Source: Gammaproteobacteria bacterium (GTDB lineage: Bacteria; Pseudomonadota; Gammaproteobacteria; UBA6429; Thiohalophilaceae). From it: 36,295 nt of DNA. Location: contig JAOULO010000033.1 of the NCBI GenBank assembly GCA_029881995.1, positions 1 through 36,295 on the forward strand, written 5' to 3'. Shown one piece after another: positions 23,970 through 33,902 of the stretch; within the stretch, counting starts at the first letter, position 1, and each line of letters begins with the position of its first letter. Position numbers and translations under genes: made by a program. Below the pieces are notes generated by a model. That model saw only the letters and a list, made by a program, of their open reading frames with translations, had not been told where the DNA came from and did not search any database.

Positions 23970-24776
23970 ATGTCTCATCAAATTAAAAGTCCCCCAGCAG
24001 TACTGGCCTTTTCCGGTCTGGATCCCACCGGAGGGGCAGGCATTCAGGCCGACATTGAGGCCATCGCTAGTATGGGCTGTCATTGCCTGCCGGTGATAAC
24101 GGCCCTAACGGTTCAGAACAGTCAGAATGTAATCCGTTATGAAACGGTGGATAGCAACTTGTTTGAGGAACAGGCTAGAACCGTTCTGCAGGATATACCT
24201 GTCAAAGCCATCAAGATCGGTATGTTAGGGAGTGTTGATTTGATTCAGGCCCTGCATGGGATTTTAAAGGACCACCCGAACATACCCGTGGTACTTGACC
24301 CCATCATTTCAGCAGGGGGTGGGAAGACATTATCAGCATCTGAAACCCTCAAGGCGATGCAGGAACTGCTTATCCCCATGACGACCATCATTACTCCCAA
24401 TAGTGAAGAGGCCCGACTACTCGCCCGTGAAGCCGATACACTGGATGCCTGTGCAGAACAATTACAGGACATGGGCTGCGAATATGTGCTGATCACCGGT
24501 ACCCATGAAGATACGCCTGCAGTCACTAACTCCTTATATGGAAACCATCGATTGCTGGAATCCTTTAACTGGGATCGCCTAGCACAGACTTACCATGGCT
24601 CAGGCTGTACCCTGGCAGCCTGTATCAGCGCCATGCTGGCCCATGGGCTGGATCCCTTCAATGCAGTCCATGAGGCCCAGGAATACACCTGGCAATCCCT
24701 TAGTGAAGGCTATCAGCTTGGTAAGGGACAATATTTTCCCAACCGCTTTTACTGGTCTCGTGGAGATGAACATTGA
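23970..24776 (+). CDS. thiD: Hydroxymethylpyrimidine/phosphomethylpyrimidine kinase
   Basis: A 268-residue ribokinase-fold enzyme that phosphorylates HMP and then HMP-P to give HMP-PP for thiamine synthesis. The signature [16 protein letters not shown] (14-29), the ALTVQNS block and a C-terminal GSGCTLAA anion-hole motif are all present. It overlaps thiE by 4 bp (thiE starts at a TTG inside the thiD end), so translation is coupled. The thiD-thiE-hemL order matches Pseudomonas. Confidence 0.97.
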   Translation: MSHQIKSPPAVLAFSGLDPTGGAGIQADIEAIASMGCHCLPVITALTVQNSQNVIRYETVDSNLFEEQARTVLQDIPVKAIKIGMLGSVDLIQALHGILKDHPNIPVVLDPIISAGGGKTLSASETLKAMQELLIPMTTIITPNSEEARLLAREADTLDACAEQLQDMGCEYVLITGTHEDTPAVTNSLYGNHRLLESFNWDRLAQTYHGSGCTLAACISAMLAHGLDPFNAVHEAQEYTWQSLSEGYQLGKGQYFPNRFYWSRGDEH

Positions 24777-25408
24777 ATAGCGCCAATCTGACGGGCCTGT
24801 ACTGTATTACCGACCCGGATCTGGCCAGGCAAAGTCCCATCTCGATCGAGCAAATGGTGGAACAGGCCCTGCTTGGAGGCGCCCGTATCATCCAGTACCG
24901 TGATAAACAGGCATCCCCAGCCGAACAGCACAGTACGGCTCATCACTTATGCCAGTTATGTAAACAATATGGGGCACTTTTTCTGATCAATGATGACCCG
25001 GAGCTGGCCAGCCAGGTTGATGCCCATGGTGTCCACCTTGGTCAGACTGATGAAAATCTGGCCAATGCCCGAAAAATTCTTGGCAAGGATAAAATCATCG
25101 GCATTACCTGCCATGACAATCTCGATCTGGCCCTGACCGCACAGCAACAGGGAGCGGATTATGTGGCCTTTGGCCGTTTCTTTCCCTCCAACACCAAACC
25201 CAAGGCCAGCCCGGCACCCGCTGCGCTATTACCCACGGCCCGCAAAACCCTGCACATCCCCATTGTGGCCATCGGTGGTATTACCGCCAGTAACAGTGCA
25301 GAACTATTAAGTGCGGGTGCGGATATGCTGGCGGTCATTCACGCCGTATTCGGGCAGGAAGATATCCGGCAGGCAGCAGGTGAATTCAAAAATCTTTTCA
25401 AGGAATAA
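24773..25408 (+). CDS. thiE: Thiamine phosphate synthase
   Basis: A 211-residue TIM-barrel enzyme joining HMP-PP and thiazole phosphate to thiamine phosphate. Family motifs seen are YCITDPDL, QYRDK (40-44), LINDDPELA, GVHLGQTD and the phosphate-binding GGITASN. The start is a TTG at 24773 with GGAG 8 nt upstream; the first in-frame ATG would remove the first barrel strand (LYCITD), so the TTG is required. It overlaps thiD, and hemL follows with its own promoter. Confidence 0.96.
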   Translation: MNSANLTGLYCITDPDLARQSPISIEQMVEQALLGGARIIQYRDKQASPAEQHSTAHHLCQLCKQYGALFLINDDPELASQVDAHGVHLGQTDENLANARKILGKDKIIGITCHDNLDLALTAQQQGADYVAFGRFFPSNTKPKASPAPAALLPTARKTLHIPIVAIGGITASNSAELLSAGADMLAVIHAVFGQEDIRQAAGEFKNLFKE

Positions 25409-25415
25409 TTTGCCC

Positions 25416-25443
25416 TTAACCTGGCGACATTAGCCGGTATAAT
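25416..25443 (+). promoter_or_regulatory. Promoter for hemL
   Basis: TTAACC (25416-25421), a 16-bp spacer and a perfect TATAAT (25438-25443) lie 45 bp before the hemL ATG. This gives hemL expression independent of the thiamine genes. Confidence 0.7.
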
Positions 25444-25487
25444 CCACCCCATTCATTACACAGCTATTACGACCACAAGGAATCAAT

Positions 25488-26768
25488 ATGAGCCGTTCTC
25501 ACGATCTCTTTAGCAAAGCCCAGATTCACATCCCGGGGGGTGTCAATTCCCCTGTACGTGCCTTCAAAGGTGTGGGTGGTGAACCGGTCTTTTTCAAAAA
25601 GGCCAAAGGTCCCTATGTCTATGATGAGGATGGAAAACAATATATCGATTATGTGGCCTCCTGGGGCCCTATGATCGTCGGTCATAGCCATCCGGAAGTC
25701 CTAAAAGCAGTCCAGGATGTGATGCAGAACGGCTTGAGCTTTGGTGCCCCGACCGAGCTGGAAATCGAAATGGCCAACCGGGTCTGTCAGGCTGTGCCTT
25801 CCATGGACATGGTGCGCATGGTCAGCTCCGGTACCGAGGCCACCATGAGCGCGATACGCCTGGCCCGTGGTTTTACCGGTCGGGACAAAATCGTCAAATT
25901 CGAGGGCTGTTATCATGGCCATGCCGACTCACTACTGGTCAAGGCCGGCTCTGGTGCCCTGACCCTGGGTGTCCCCACCTCGCCGGGTGTACCGGCCGCC
26001 CTTGCCGAATACACCCTGACCCTGAATTTTAATGATATCGAGCAGGTCAAAGAGGTGTTTGCTCAAATCGGTGGTGAGATCGCCTGTGTCATCGTGGAAC
26101 CGGTAGCGGGAAACATGAACTGTATCCCCCCTGTTCCAGGCTTCCTGGAAACTCTGCGTGAGGTCTGTGACCAGTCCGGTACGGTTTTGATCTTCGATGA
26201 AGTCATGACCGGCTTTCGTGTTTCATTAGGTGGTGCCCAACAACACTTTGGTGTTAAACCCGATATGACCACCCTTGGCAAGGTCATCGGTGGCGGTATG
26301 CCTGTAGGTGCCTTTGGGGGTAAAAGGGAAATCATGGAATACATTGCACCACTGGGACCGGTCTATCAGGCCGGTACCCTGTCGGGTAATCCGGTGGCCA
26401 TGGCCGCCGGTCTTAAGAATCTGGATATCATCAGCCAGCCCGGATTTTATGAAGATCTCACGGAAAAAACGGGCATGTTACTCAAAGGTCTTCAGGAAAA
26501 GGCGAATGAAGCGGGCATTCCCCTCACCACCAATCAGGCCGGGGCCATGTTTGGCTTTTTCTTTACAGAGGAAAAACAGGTCAGTAATTTTGCCCAGGTC
26601 AGCGCCTGTGATGTGGAACGCTTCAAGCGCTTCTTCCATGGCATGCTGGATGAAGGTGTCTATCTGGCCCCTTCTGCCTTTGAAGCAGGCTTTGTGTCCA
26701 GCACCCATACCGATGCCGATCTGGATGCCACAATCGAGGCCGCCGCTAAGGTCTTCAGGGCATTGTGA
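25488..26768 (+). CDS. hemL: Glutamate-1-semialdehyde 2,1-aminomutase
   Basis: A 426-residue PLP enzyme that converts glutamate-1-semialdehyde to 5-aminolevulinate, the first committed tetrapyrrole precursor in the C5 pathway. The N-terminal [27 protein letters not shown] (113-127), FDEVMTGFR and the PLP lysine K265 in [10 protein letters not shown] are all intact. AAGGA lies 6-8 nt before the ATG. The 3' end overlaps the convergent TIGR02444-type gene by 14 bp. Confidence 0.98.
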   Translation: MSRSHDLFSKAQIHIPGGVNSPVRAFKGVGGEPVFFKKAKGPYVYDEDGKQYIDYVASWGPMIVGHSHPEVLKAVQDVMQNGLSFGAPTELEIEMANRVCQAVPSMDMVRMVSSGTEATMSAIRLARGFTGRDKIVKFEGCYHGHADSLLVKAGSGALTLGVPTSPGVPAALAEYTLTLNFNDIEQVKEVFAQIGGEIACVIVEPVAGNMNCIPPVPGFLETLREVCDQSGTVLIFDEVMTGFRVSLGGAQQHFGVKPDMTTLGKVIGGGMPVGAFGGKREIMEYIAPLGPVYQAGTLSGNPVAMAAGLKNLDIISQPGFYEDLTEKTGMLLKGLQEKANEAGIPLTTNQAGAMFGFFFTEEKQVSNFAQVSACDVERFKRFFHGMLDEGVYLAPSAFEAGFVSSTHTDADLDATIEAAAKVFRAL

Positions 26769-27351
26769 GGTCTTGCCGGGATTCATCCGGATCCCGGCTT
26801 AGTTCCATTAGCTGGTAACAGGTGTGATGAATGAACTTATCGTCCAGCAGGCCACTGATTAATTTGACGAGACGTTCACACCGATAGGCCAGCTTATGAT
26901 CAAAGCTGAGACCCTCGGCCCTGAAATAGGCCACGATATTTTCAATCATGTCGCGGGTACGACGTTCAGAACCTGACACCACAGGACGGCGACCGCTGCC
27001 CCACTCTTTATCGAGGATAAGTTGCTCGATGTGTTCAGCCTCCAGTTCGGCCTCGAATACCTTCTGCTTCATTGCTTCCGGGGCCAGGTGTTCCTCTTTG
27101 AGGATATGGCGAACGCTGCGAAGGGGCTTTATCACCTTCTCACGCAAGCGCGTCAGCCGTAGTGTCATGGCCCGCCAGGCACTCACGGTGACCGTACCGC
27201 GTCCGGTCTGGGCCAGCCAGCAGGCAAACAACAACATGTTGATATCGGCGCTATAGTTGTCCTGTAAATCAAGACAAAGTTTACTGACTTCGGGTCGTTC
27301 ATAGACCTCGAGAGAAAAATCCCAGAACTCACTGTGGGGTAACGTCTGCAT
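26755..27351 (-). CDS. TIGR02444 (DUF2390) family protein
   Basis: A 198-residue, mostly helical cytoplasmic protein. The N-terminal [22 protein letters not shown] and the [13 protein letters not shown] block mark the TIGR02444/DUF2390 family of proteobacterial proteins of unknown function. The C-terminal ~45 residues extend beyond the usual domain. It stands alone, convergent with hemL (14-bp overlap) and divergent from the DedA fusion gene, with 64 bp between. Confidence 0.85.
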   Translation of the reverse strand: MQTLPHSEFWDFSLEVYERPEVSKLCLDLQDNYSADINMLLFACWLAQTGRGTVTVSAWRAMTLRLTRLREKVIKPLRSVRHILKEEHLAPEAMKQKVFEAELEAEHIEQLILDKEWGSGRRPVVSGSERRTRDMIENIVAYFRAEGLSFDHKLAYRCERLVKLISGLLDDKFIHHTCYQLMELSRDPDESRQDLTMP

Positions 27352-27415
27352 CGTTTAAGCTCCTTACAAAAAAGTTCTGTATCTCTAATCCACTGACAGG
27401 ATATATGATACTAGT

Positions 27416-29392
27416 ATGAGTTTGTCGTTTTTACAGGCCTTCCTGGACTGGATTAATCAAAATACGATCTGGTCCGGCATTATCATTTTTTTAATCGCCT
27501 GCTCCGAGTCCCTCGCCCTGGTGGGGCTTATAGTACCGGGCGCGGTGTTGATGTTTGCCATCGGCACTTTGATCACCACAGGTCACCTGGAGTTCTGGAC
27601 CGTGTTTGGCTGGGCCGTTGCGGGTGCCATCGCAGGCGACGGGATCAGTTACTGGTTGGGATATTATTACCAGGATCGACTGGCAAGACTCTGGCCCCTG
27701 TCACACCATCCCGATCTACTGGATAAAGGCCAGCGCTTTTTTGATAAACACGGTGGCAAAAGCGTCCTGTTCGGGCGATTCTTCGGTCCCCTGCGCCCCA
27801 TAGTCCCTGCCATAGCAGGTATGACCGCCATGCCGCTGAGGCGCTTTATCCTGATCAATGTGTTTTCCGGGTTTGCCTGGGCCCCACTTTATCTCTTGCC
27901 CGGTATGGCCTTTGGCTTATCACTCGCCCTGGCGGGTGAAGTCGCGGGTCGACTGGTCGCCGCAATCTTATTGCTTCTGGTGTCTATCTTCATCGCACTG
28001 TGGCTGGGCAAGCTGGTTTATAAGGCCATGCTACCCCGCATCGACAACATCTTGTTCTCCATAACCAACTGGAGTCGGCACCATCCTGTGGCCGGGCATA
28101 TCCCGGATGCCCTGATTAAACCTGAACACCCTGAGGTACGAATCCTGAGCCTGCTGGCACTGATGTTATTTCTAGCCAGCAGCCTGTTTATCGCCACCAT
28201 ACAGTTCACGGGTGAGGCCAGCCTGATGCAACAGCTCAATAAGTTAATACAAACCAGCCTGGCCGCCCTGCACAACCCCTGGTTTGACCGGCTAATGCTT
28301 GGTATCAATGCATGGGCCACAACGCCTGGTATTATCCTGATTTCACTTTTCAGTATGGCCTGGCTATTCGTCCAACATAACAGACTGGCCATCTGGCACC
28401 TGCTTGCCGCGCTACTCCTCACCGGCTTACTGGCTTATGGCCTGCCTGAAATTTTCACCGCCCCAGAGATCCGATTGCCCTCTGGTCCTATCATGATGTT
28501 TACAGCCGTAACCGGTTTCATCGTTATCACGTTGGCCAGGGAAATACCCCAGGGTTATCACCTGCTTGTCTATCTAGCAGGTGCTGGTCTTGTCTTTCTT
28601 ACCAGCTTTGCCCGCATCTATTTGCAACTCGATGCCTTCACAGAAGTGCTTGGGGGAGTGATGCTGGGAAGTATCTGGCTGGCCATTGTGGGCATCGCCT
28701 ACCGTCGGCATGTCCATCAGCCCTATGTCAAAACCTGGCCTTTACTATTTTTTGTTATTGTACAAGTTTTCATTCTTGGTGTAGTCACGCCAAGTTTTCC
28801 AGTCCCAGCACAAAAACAAGCAATGACTACTCCGATAGAAATGTCACTGTCAGACTGGCAAGAGAAGTCCTGGAACCAGCTAGCATTAATCAGAAACGAT
28901 ATCCGTTTTCAACGTAACCACCCCCTAAACCTGCAGTGGGCAGGCAACTTAAAAACCATCCAGACACAATTACGCAGCATGGGTTGGGAAGCCCCTGTCT
29001 CAGCCCAGAGTCTGAGCCTGCTGCAATGGTTCAACCCTTCCCCGGATGACAGGGCGCTACCACTTTTGCCACAGGTACATGATGGTCACTACGATGAAAT
29101 AAGGATGGTTCGCTTTGGTAAGCAGGTGCCAGAATATCTGAGGCTATGGAAAACGACGATCATGATTAAAAATACAGGGGACGGTATTCCACTCTGGCTA
29201 GGCAGTGTCGGCAAACTATATCGTCAACGGGTAATGGGCCTGACCCTGTTTCGAACCTCAACGGATTATGCGCAGACACCGCAGAATTTTATTCAACTGT
29301 TTAAAACTCACTACCCAAAGATAAAGTCACAATCTAGAACTACTCATATGAATGGCGTGAGTTCACCCGTGTTTCTCATCCTCAGCCAATAA
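27416..29392 (+). CDS. DedA / degenerate PAP2-like / LssY C-terminal fusion membrane protein
   Basis: A 658-residue protein. Residues 1-200 form a DedA (SNARE-associated) domain with GRFFGPLRPIVPAIAGM (120-136), as in DedA undecaprenyl-phosphate or lipid flippases. Residues about 240-430 are TM helices resembling a PAP2 phosphatase. The catalytic motifs are lost: PSGH is PSGP (355-358), and SRxxxxxHxxxD appears as FARIYLQLDAFTEV, with Asp in place of His. Residues about 475-658 match the LssY C-terminal region. Such three-part proteins occur in proteobacteria. It probably moves or binds a lipid carrier but should not dephosphorylate it. There is no clear operon partner. Confidence 0.87.
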   Translation: MSLSFLQAFLDWINQNTIWSGIIIFLIACSESLALVGLIVPGAVLMFAIGTLITTGHLEFWTVFGWAVAGAIAGDGISYWLGYYYQDRLARLWPLSHHPDLLDKGQRFFDKHGGKSVLFGRFFGPLRPIVPAIAGMTAMPLRRFILINVFSGFAWAPLYLLPGMAFGLSLALAGEVAGRLVAAILLLLVSIFIALWLGKLVYKAMLPRIDNILFSITNWSRHHPVAGHIPDALIKPEHPEVRILSLLALMLFLASSLFIATIQFTGEASLMQQLNKLIQTSLAALHNPWFDRLMLGINAWATTPGIILISLFSMAWLFVQHNRLAIWHLLAALLLTGLLAYGLPEIFTAPEIRLPSGPIMMFTAVTGFIVITLAREIPQGYHLLVYLAGAGLVFLTSFARIYLQLDAFTEVLGGVMLGSIWLAIVGIAYRRHVHQPYVKTWPLLFFVIVQVFILGVVTPSFPVPAQKQAMTTPIEMSLSDWQEKSWNQLALIRNDIRFQRNHPLNLQWAGNLKTIQTQLRSMGWEAPVSAQSLSLLQWFNPSPDDRALPLLPQVHDGHYDEIRMVRFGKQVPEYLRLWKTTIMIKNTGDGIPLWLGSVGKLYRQRVMGLTLFRTSTDYAQTPQNFIQLFKTHYPKIKSQSRTTHMNGVSSPVFLILSQ

Positions 29393-29400
29393 GCGAGTAC

Positions 29401-29991
29401 TTACTTCTGATTATATTTCTTTTGATTCAGGTTGGCGCTAATTTCGAGCATGCGTTCAATTGGATTTTCTGTCTGCAACAAATGTTGCTTGAGGCTCAAC
29501 TCAAGGGGGAGAAGCTCAACTAAACGAGCACTAACCCAGTTGGCATTTTCGAACTGGGTTGGCATAGTGGAATACGGGGGGTCAAGTTGACCAATAATAT
29601 CCTGTAATAGATTCACCAGGTGTTGGTATTCTGCTTCTACCGGGTTCTCAGCTTCATCGGGCAGGATTTCCACTTCTGCCATAATCAACTGATTGGGCTC
29701 GACGGTCTGGGAAAGAATTCTGAAGCGCTTCTCTCCTCTTAAGGTCACACCCAGTAAGCCATCCTTACGTTTATTCCAGTAACAGATGGAGGTCATGGTG
29801 CCCACTTCATATGGTCTGGCGGCATTACCTACCTCGGAGCCCTCCTTAATCAGGATCACGCCGATAGCCGTCTCGGTGCGTAAGCAATTACTCACCATAT
29901 CGAGATAACGGGGCTCAAAAATGCGCAGGGGCAAAACGCCGCCCGGGAACAACACGGTGTTGAGTGGAAATAGTGGTATGGTTGCATTCAT
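29401..29991 (-). CDS. Lon N-terminal (substrate-binding) domain protein
   Basis: A 196-residue stand-alone version of the Lon protease N-terminal PUA-like domain, without ATPase or protease parts. The start PLFPLNTVLFPGGVLPLRIFEPRYLDM is diagnostic, followed by GVTLRGEKRFRI and a helical C-terminal half. Its role is unknown and it may bind unfolded protein. It is probably a separate unit, convergent with the DedA fusion (8 bp between) and 73 bp downstream of ubiX on the same strand. No Shine-Dalgarno is visible. Confidence 0.92.
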   Translation of the reverse strand: MNATIPLFPLNTVLFPGGVLPLRIFEPRYLDMVSNCLRTETAIGVILIKEGSEVGNAARPYEVGTMTSICYWNKRKDGLLGVTLRGEKRFRILSQTVEPNQLIMAEVEILPDEAENPVEAEYQHLVNLLQDIIGQLDPPYSTMPTQFENANWVSARLVELLPLELSLKQHLLQTENPIERMLEISANLNQKKYNQK

Positions 29992-30064
29992 TTATTTAAT
30001 TAGGGCCATCCTGTTCATCCCCCATCAATAATATTTAGCGTTCCAGGCGGGGGATTGCAAATCA

Positions 30065-30688
30065 TTAATTAGGAGAATCCCCCCAACGTGGTACCAGGCT
30101 ATGTTCAATCTGCAGCTGATCCAGGATTCGGGCGACGATAAAATCCACCAGTTCGTCGATAGTTTCCGGTTTGTGATAGAAACCGGGATTGGCGGGAAGC
30201 ATGGTCACCCCAAGGCGGGCCAGCTTGAGCATGTTTTCTAGATGAATGGCCGACAGGGGCGTTTCCCTTGGCACCATGATCAACTGTCGATTCTCCTTGA
30301 TCATCACATCGGCGGCCCGTTCGATAAGATTGTCGCTGTTACCCTGAGCGATGGCGGCCAGGCTGCCCGTGGTGCAGGGACAGACCACCATGGCCCTGGC
30401 CTGGTGTGAACCACTGGCCACCGGACTCATCCAGTCTTCCCTTGAGAAAACGCTCAGACGTTCAGAGGACACATTAAACTGTTCACAAAACCAGTTTGCC
30501 ATTTCAACGGGTCTTGATGGGATATCAAGGTCCGTCTCTGTTGCCAGAACCAGTTGCGCAGCCTTTGATAACAGCAAATACACCTTAGTATCCGCTTTGA
30601 GGAGACACTCCAATAGGCGTAAGCCATAGATGGAGCCTGAGGCACCGGTCATGGCCAGAATGATTGTGTCCTGTTTTGATTTAATCAT
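30065..30688 (-). CDS. ubiX: Flavin prenyltransferase UbiX
   Basis: A 207-residue enzyme that makes prenylated FMN for the UbiD decarboxylase of ubiquinone synthesis. The N-terminal [15 protein letters not shown], the middle [16 protein letters not shown], and [18 protein letters not shown] are family signatures. It starts 6 nt after the mpl stop on the same strand, so the two are co-transcribed; mpl-ubiX adjacency also occurs in Pseudomonas. A GGGGGATT-N19-AATCCCCC inverted repeat spans its stop (30049-30083) but lacks a T-tract. Confidence 0.97.
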   Translation of the reverse strand: MIKSKQDTIILAMTGASGSIYGLRLLECLLKADTKVYLLLSKAAQLVLATETDLDIPSRPVEMANWFCEQFNVSSERLSVFSREDWMSPVASGSHQARAMVVCPCTTGSLAAIAQGNSDNLIERAADVMIKENRQLIMVPRETPLSAIHLENMLKLARLGVTMLPANPGFYHKPETIDELVDFIVARILDQLQIEHSLVPRWGDSPN

Positions 30689-30694
30689 AGAAAA

Positions 30695-32056
30695 TCAATG
30701 CTTGTTGGCCAGTGCCTCGAGCAGGCGCGCATGAATATTTTCAAATCCACCATTACTCATTATCAGCACATGATCACCACTCTGGCTCCGACTGACAAGC
30801 TGTTTGATCAGGTCTTCGGTGGTTTCATAGACCTTGCCCGTATCGGGACGATGCGCCACGGCCTGTTCCACCGACCAGTCTACACCTTTAGGTTTATACA
30901 GCAGGACCTCATCGGCTTCATCCAGTGATGATCCCAGGCTATCCCCATGCACACCCATACGCATGGTATTGGAACGGGGTTCCAGAACGGCAAGAATACG
31001 TGCCTTGCCAACTTGTTTTCTTAGACCACCCAAGGTGAGCTTGATGGCCGTGGGGTGATGGGCAAAATCGTCGTAGACTGTAATGCCGTTGACCTGACCC
31101 CGCTGTTCCATGCGACGCTTAATACTCTCAAACCGACTCAGGCTGTCGATGGCATTGGCCGGGCTGATACCCACATGACGGGCCGCGGCAATGGCCGCCA
31201 GAGCATTGAGTTTGTTGTGCTGTCCGATGAGTGACCACTTAACCACACCCTGCTCTTCACCATTGAGCAACACCGAGAATTCACTGGCATCAGGCTGTAT
31301 ATCGTGGGTGGACCAACCCTCCTGGCCTGTACCCAGGTATTCCAGTTCACTCCAGCAACCACGCTCAATCACATCCATGATTGCGGCATCGTCCCGTGGG
31401 GCAATAATCCGGCCACTGGCGGGAATCGTGCGCACCAGGTGATGGAACTGGGTTTTGATGGCCTCCAGATCTGGAAAAATATCGGCATGATCGTATTCCA
31501 GGTTATTAAGGATCACCGTGCGAGGACGGTAATGGACAAACTTGGAGCGTTTGTCGAAAAAGGCGGTGTCATATTCATCGGCTTCAACAACAAAAAAAGG
31601 CGTCTCACCGAGTCTGGCTGACAGGCCAAAATTCTTTGGAATACCGCCGATCAAAAAACCTGGTTTAAGATCGTTATCTTCCAGTAACCAGGCAAGGATG
31701 CTGGAGGTCGTGGTCTTACCATGGGTTCCCGCTACGGCCAGCACCCAACGGTCCTGTAATACATGTTCGGACAGCCATTGTGGGCCGGAGGTATAGGGCA
31801 GCCCCTTATCCAGTACATATTCCACCGTAGGATTACCCCGCGACATGGCATTACCAATCACCACACAGTCCGCTGCCGGTTCAAGCTGAGCGGGATCATA
31901 GCCTTCCGTCAGTGTTATCCCCTGTTCTTCCAGCTGGGTACTCATGGGAGGATAAACATTCGTGTCGGAACCACTGACGGTATGTCCCATAGCTCGCGCT
32001 AACAGGGCTATACCGCCCATGAACGTACCGCAAATACCGAGGATGTGAATATGCAT
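30695..32056 (-). CDS. mpl: UDP-N-acetylmuramate:L-alanyl-gamma-D-glutamyl-meso-diaminopimelate ligase
   Basis: A 453-residue Mur-ligase-family enzyme that attaches recycled tripeptide to UDP-MurNAc. The start MHIHILGICGTFMGGIALLA, the P-loop GTHGKTT (110-116), the FFDKRSKFVHY segment and the YDDFAHHPTAIK block are characteristic of Mpl and separate it from MurC. It completes the recycling theme with anmK elsewhere in the window. Its ATG follows the upstream gene's stop directly (TAAATG). Confidence 0.97.
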   Translation of the reverse strand: MHIHILGICGTFMGGIALLARAMGHTVSGSDTNVYPPMSTQLEEQGITLTEGYDPAQLEPAADCVVIGNAMSRGNPTVEYVLDKGLPYTSGPQWLSEHVLQDRWVLAVAGTHGKTTTSSILAWLLEDNDLKPGFLIGGIPKNFGLSARLGETPFFVVEADEYDTAFFDKRSKFVHYRPRTVILNNLEYDHADIFPDLEAIKTQFHHLVRTIPASGRIIAPRDDAAIMDVIERGCWSELEYLGTGQEGWSTHDIQPDASEFSVLLNGEEQGVVKWSLIGQHNKLNALAAIAAARHVGISPANAIDSLSRFESIKRRMEQRGQVNGITVYDDFAHHPTAIKLTLGGLRKQVGKARILAVLEPRSNTMRMGVHGDSLGSSLDEADEVLLYKPKGVDWSVEQAVAHRPDTGKVYETTEDLIKQLVSRSQSGDHVLIMSNGGFENIHARLLEALANKH

Positions 32057-32563
32057 TTAAGCTGCCTGAGGAATAAAGTAATTTGCCAACTGATAACTCA
32101 CCATAAAATAGCCGAAGGACAGCATCCCGGCCACAAAGAATTCCGTCGACAGGGCGTGTCGCAGGATATGGGCAATGACGACCAGGCTCCAGATGAGTAA
32201 AAATATTTCTGCCATACCAAACATGCTTCCGTGATCTGGCAGTGTTTTAAAAACAAACATCAGTGGAATTCGGAAAAAACTGAAAATAATGCCTGTACCG
32301 ATCAGGCAGGACAAGGTCTGTACGATACGGTGGGAATACTTAAACATGGCCAGTAAAGCACTGACGGTACCAAATAATACTAGAGTGTTTGTCAGAACCA
32401 GTAACAGAGCGGAAGAGAAGGCCACAAAATTGGCCGCCATGAAAATATCAATGGCGAAACCCACCAGGAATAATACACAGAACAGCACCCAGGCCCCCGG
32501 GACATCCTGTGGCCCCTTACGTAACAGACAGATTTCCCAGAAAAGCTTTAATATTTGTTGCAC
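32057..32563 (-). CDS. Unknown multi-TM membrane protein upstream of mpl
   Basis: A 168-residue hydrophobic protein with four to five TM helices (about 25-45, 50-72, 83-102, 115-133, 143-160) and a short basic N-terminus. I do not recognise a family; it is loosely like small Yip1-type membrane proteins. Its stop directly abuts the mpl ATG, so it is translationally tied to the mpl-ubiX operon. It heads that operon, divergent from rnd across 127 bp. Confidence 0.8.
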   Translation of the reverse strand: MQQILKLFWEICLLRKGPQDVPGAWVLFCVLFLVGFAIDIFMAANFVAFSSALLLVLTNTLVLFGTVSALLAMFKYSHRIVQTLSCLIGTGIIFSFFRIPLMFVFKTLPDHGSMFGMAEIFLLIWSLVVIAHILRHALSTEFFVAGMLSFGYFMVSYQLANYFIPQAA

Positions 32564-32690
32564 ACAATCTCCACAGACCTGCTTGAGTTTATATTCATTG
32601 AATTCCGCCTCTTAATAGTGGATCATCATACCGACATTCAGACCGAAACTAAAACGCACGACTTACCCGGTAATACTCCCCGATATCTCC

Positions 32691-33857
32691 ATGCAAAACA
32701 CAACAGATTATAGCCACGACCTCTATATCGATAATGAACAGACTCTGCAGGCGTTCTGTCAAAAGATACAGGATGCTGATGTTCTTGCCGTTGATACGGA
32801 ATTCGTCAGGGAAAAATCCTATTTCTCAAATCTATGCCTGATCCAGATTGCCACCGACTCCCTTGTGGCCTGTATTGATCCCATCTCCATCAAAAATATC
32901 GACCCCTTACTCGATATTCTTTACGACACCAGCAAACTGAAGCTGATGCATGCGGCACGACAGGATCTGGAAATTTTTTATGTCTTACGAGGCAGCCTGC
33001 CCAGTCCGATATTTGATAGCCAAATTGCCGCAACTGTCCTCGGACATGGCGATCAAATCGGTTACAGCACCCTGATAGAAAACTTCAGCGGCATCAAACT
33101 GGACAAGGCCCATGCCCGTACTGACTGGCAACAACGGCCACTACAGACCGCTCAGCTCCGTTATGCCGCCGATGATGTACGCTTTCTGATACAGATCTAC
33201 CCCAAAATTCATGAGCAACTGCTTAAGCTGGGACGGCTTGACTGGCTGACGGAAGATTTTGATAACCTTTGTCAGCCCAAATTATATGAAGTGGATGAAG
33301 CCAAACTCTGGCAACGGGTTAGTGGTCACCAACGCATGAAAGGTAAACAGCTGGCCATTCTGCAGCAACTTGCCATCTGGCGAGAACAACAGGCCATACA
33401 ATTCAACAGACCACGGAAGTGGATCCTAAGTGATGATCTACTGATTGCCATGGCCAAACAGGCCCCCTCTTCCCCAGCTGAATTGAACAATATTCGGGGC
33501 ATTCCTCCCAAGGTCATCGAACACCATTCCGAGACACTACTCGGACTCATCCAAAAGGGTGCAAACACTCCCCGTGAAGACTGGCCGACAATCAAAATTG
33601 TTCGCACCACGGCCGATCAGGATGCACAGTCTGATGCCCTGATGGGACTGTTACGCCTCAAGGCCAGTGAAAATAAGATCAGTCCAATGGCCCTTGGCAC
33701 ACGCAAGGAAATTGAGAAGATTATCCTTGGAGAACGTGACACCCCTCTACTGCATGGCTGGCGTAAGGAACTGGCAGGCCAGACCATGCTGGATATGTTA
33801 GATGGCCGCTTATGTCTGCAAATAGAACAGGGTGAGCTAAAAACCCGAAAAGTATAA
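32691..33857 (+). CDS. rnd: Ribonuclease D
   Basis: A 388-residue 3'-5' exoribonuclease that trims tRNA and other stable RNA precursors. The DEDDy catalytic residues are seen: D35 and E37 in VDTEFVR, D92 in AARQDLEIF, and Y158/D162 in RYAADDVRF. An HRDC domain follows at about 210-290, with a second helical domain to the end, as in E. coli RNase D (375 residues). No Shine-Dalgarno is evident at the ATG. The PLD-family gene follows after 45 bp. Confidence 0.96.
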   Translation: MQNTTDYSHDLYIDNEQTLQAFCQKIQDADVLAVDTEFVREKSYFSNLCLIQIATDSLVACIDPISIKNIDPLLDILYDTSKLKLMHAARQDLEIFYVLRGSLPSPIFDSQIAATVLGHGDQIGYSTLIENFSGIKLDKAHARTDWQQRPLQTAQLRYAADDVRFLIQIYPKIHEQLLKLGRLDWLTEDFDNLCQPKLYEVDEAKLWQRVSGHQRMKGKQLAILQQLAIWREQQAIQFNRPRKWILSDDLLIAMAKQAPSSPAELNNIRGIPPKVIEHHSETLLGLIQKGANTPREDWPTIKIVRTTADQDAQSDALMGLLRLKASENKISPMALGTRKEIEKIILGERDTPLLHGWRKELAGQTMLDMLDGRLCLQIEQGELKTRKV

Positions 33858-33902
33858 GCCAGCTCAATGCACCCGATGTCCAAATAGGGCTATGGTTATC
33901 AC

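Noticed and set aside
26308-26802. 164-codon plus-strand ORF within hemL
   Set aside because: Out-of-frame shadow of hemL, whose frame carries all conserved motifs to the stop at 26768.
30049-30083. GGGGGATT/AATCCCCC inverted repeat around the ubiX stop as a terminator
   Set aside because: The loop is 19 nt and there is no T-tract on the minus strand, so a rho-independent terminator is not supported.
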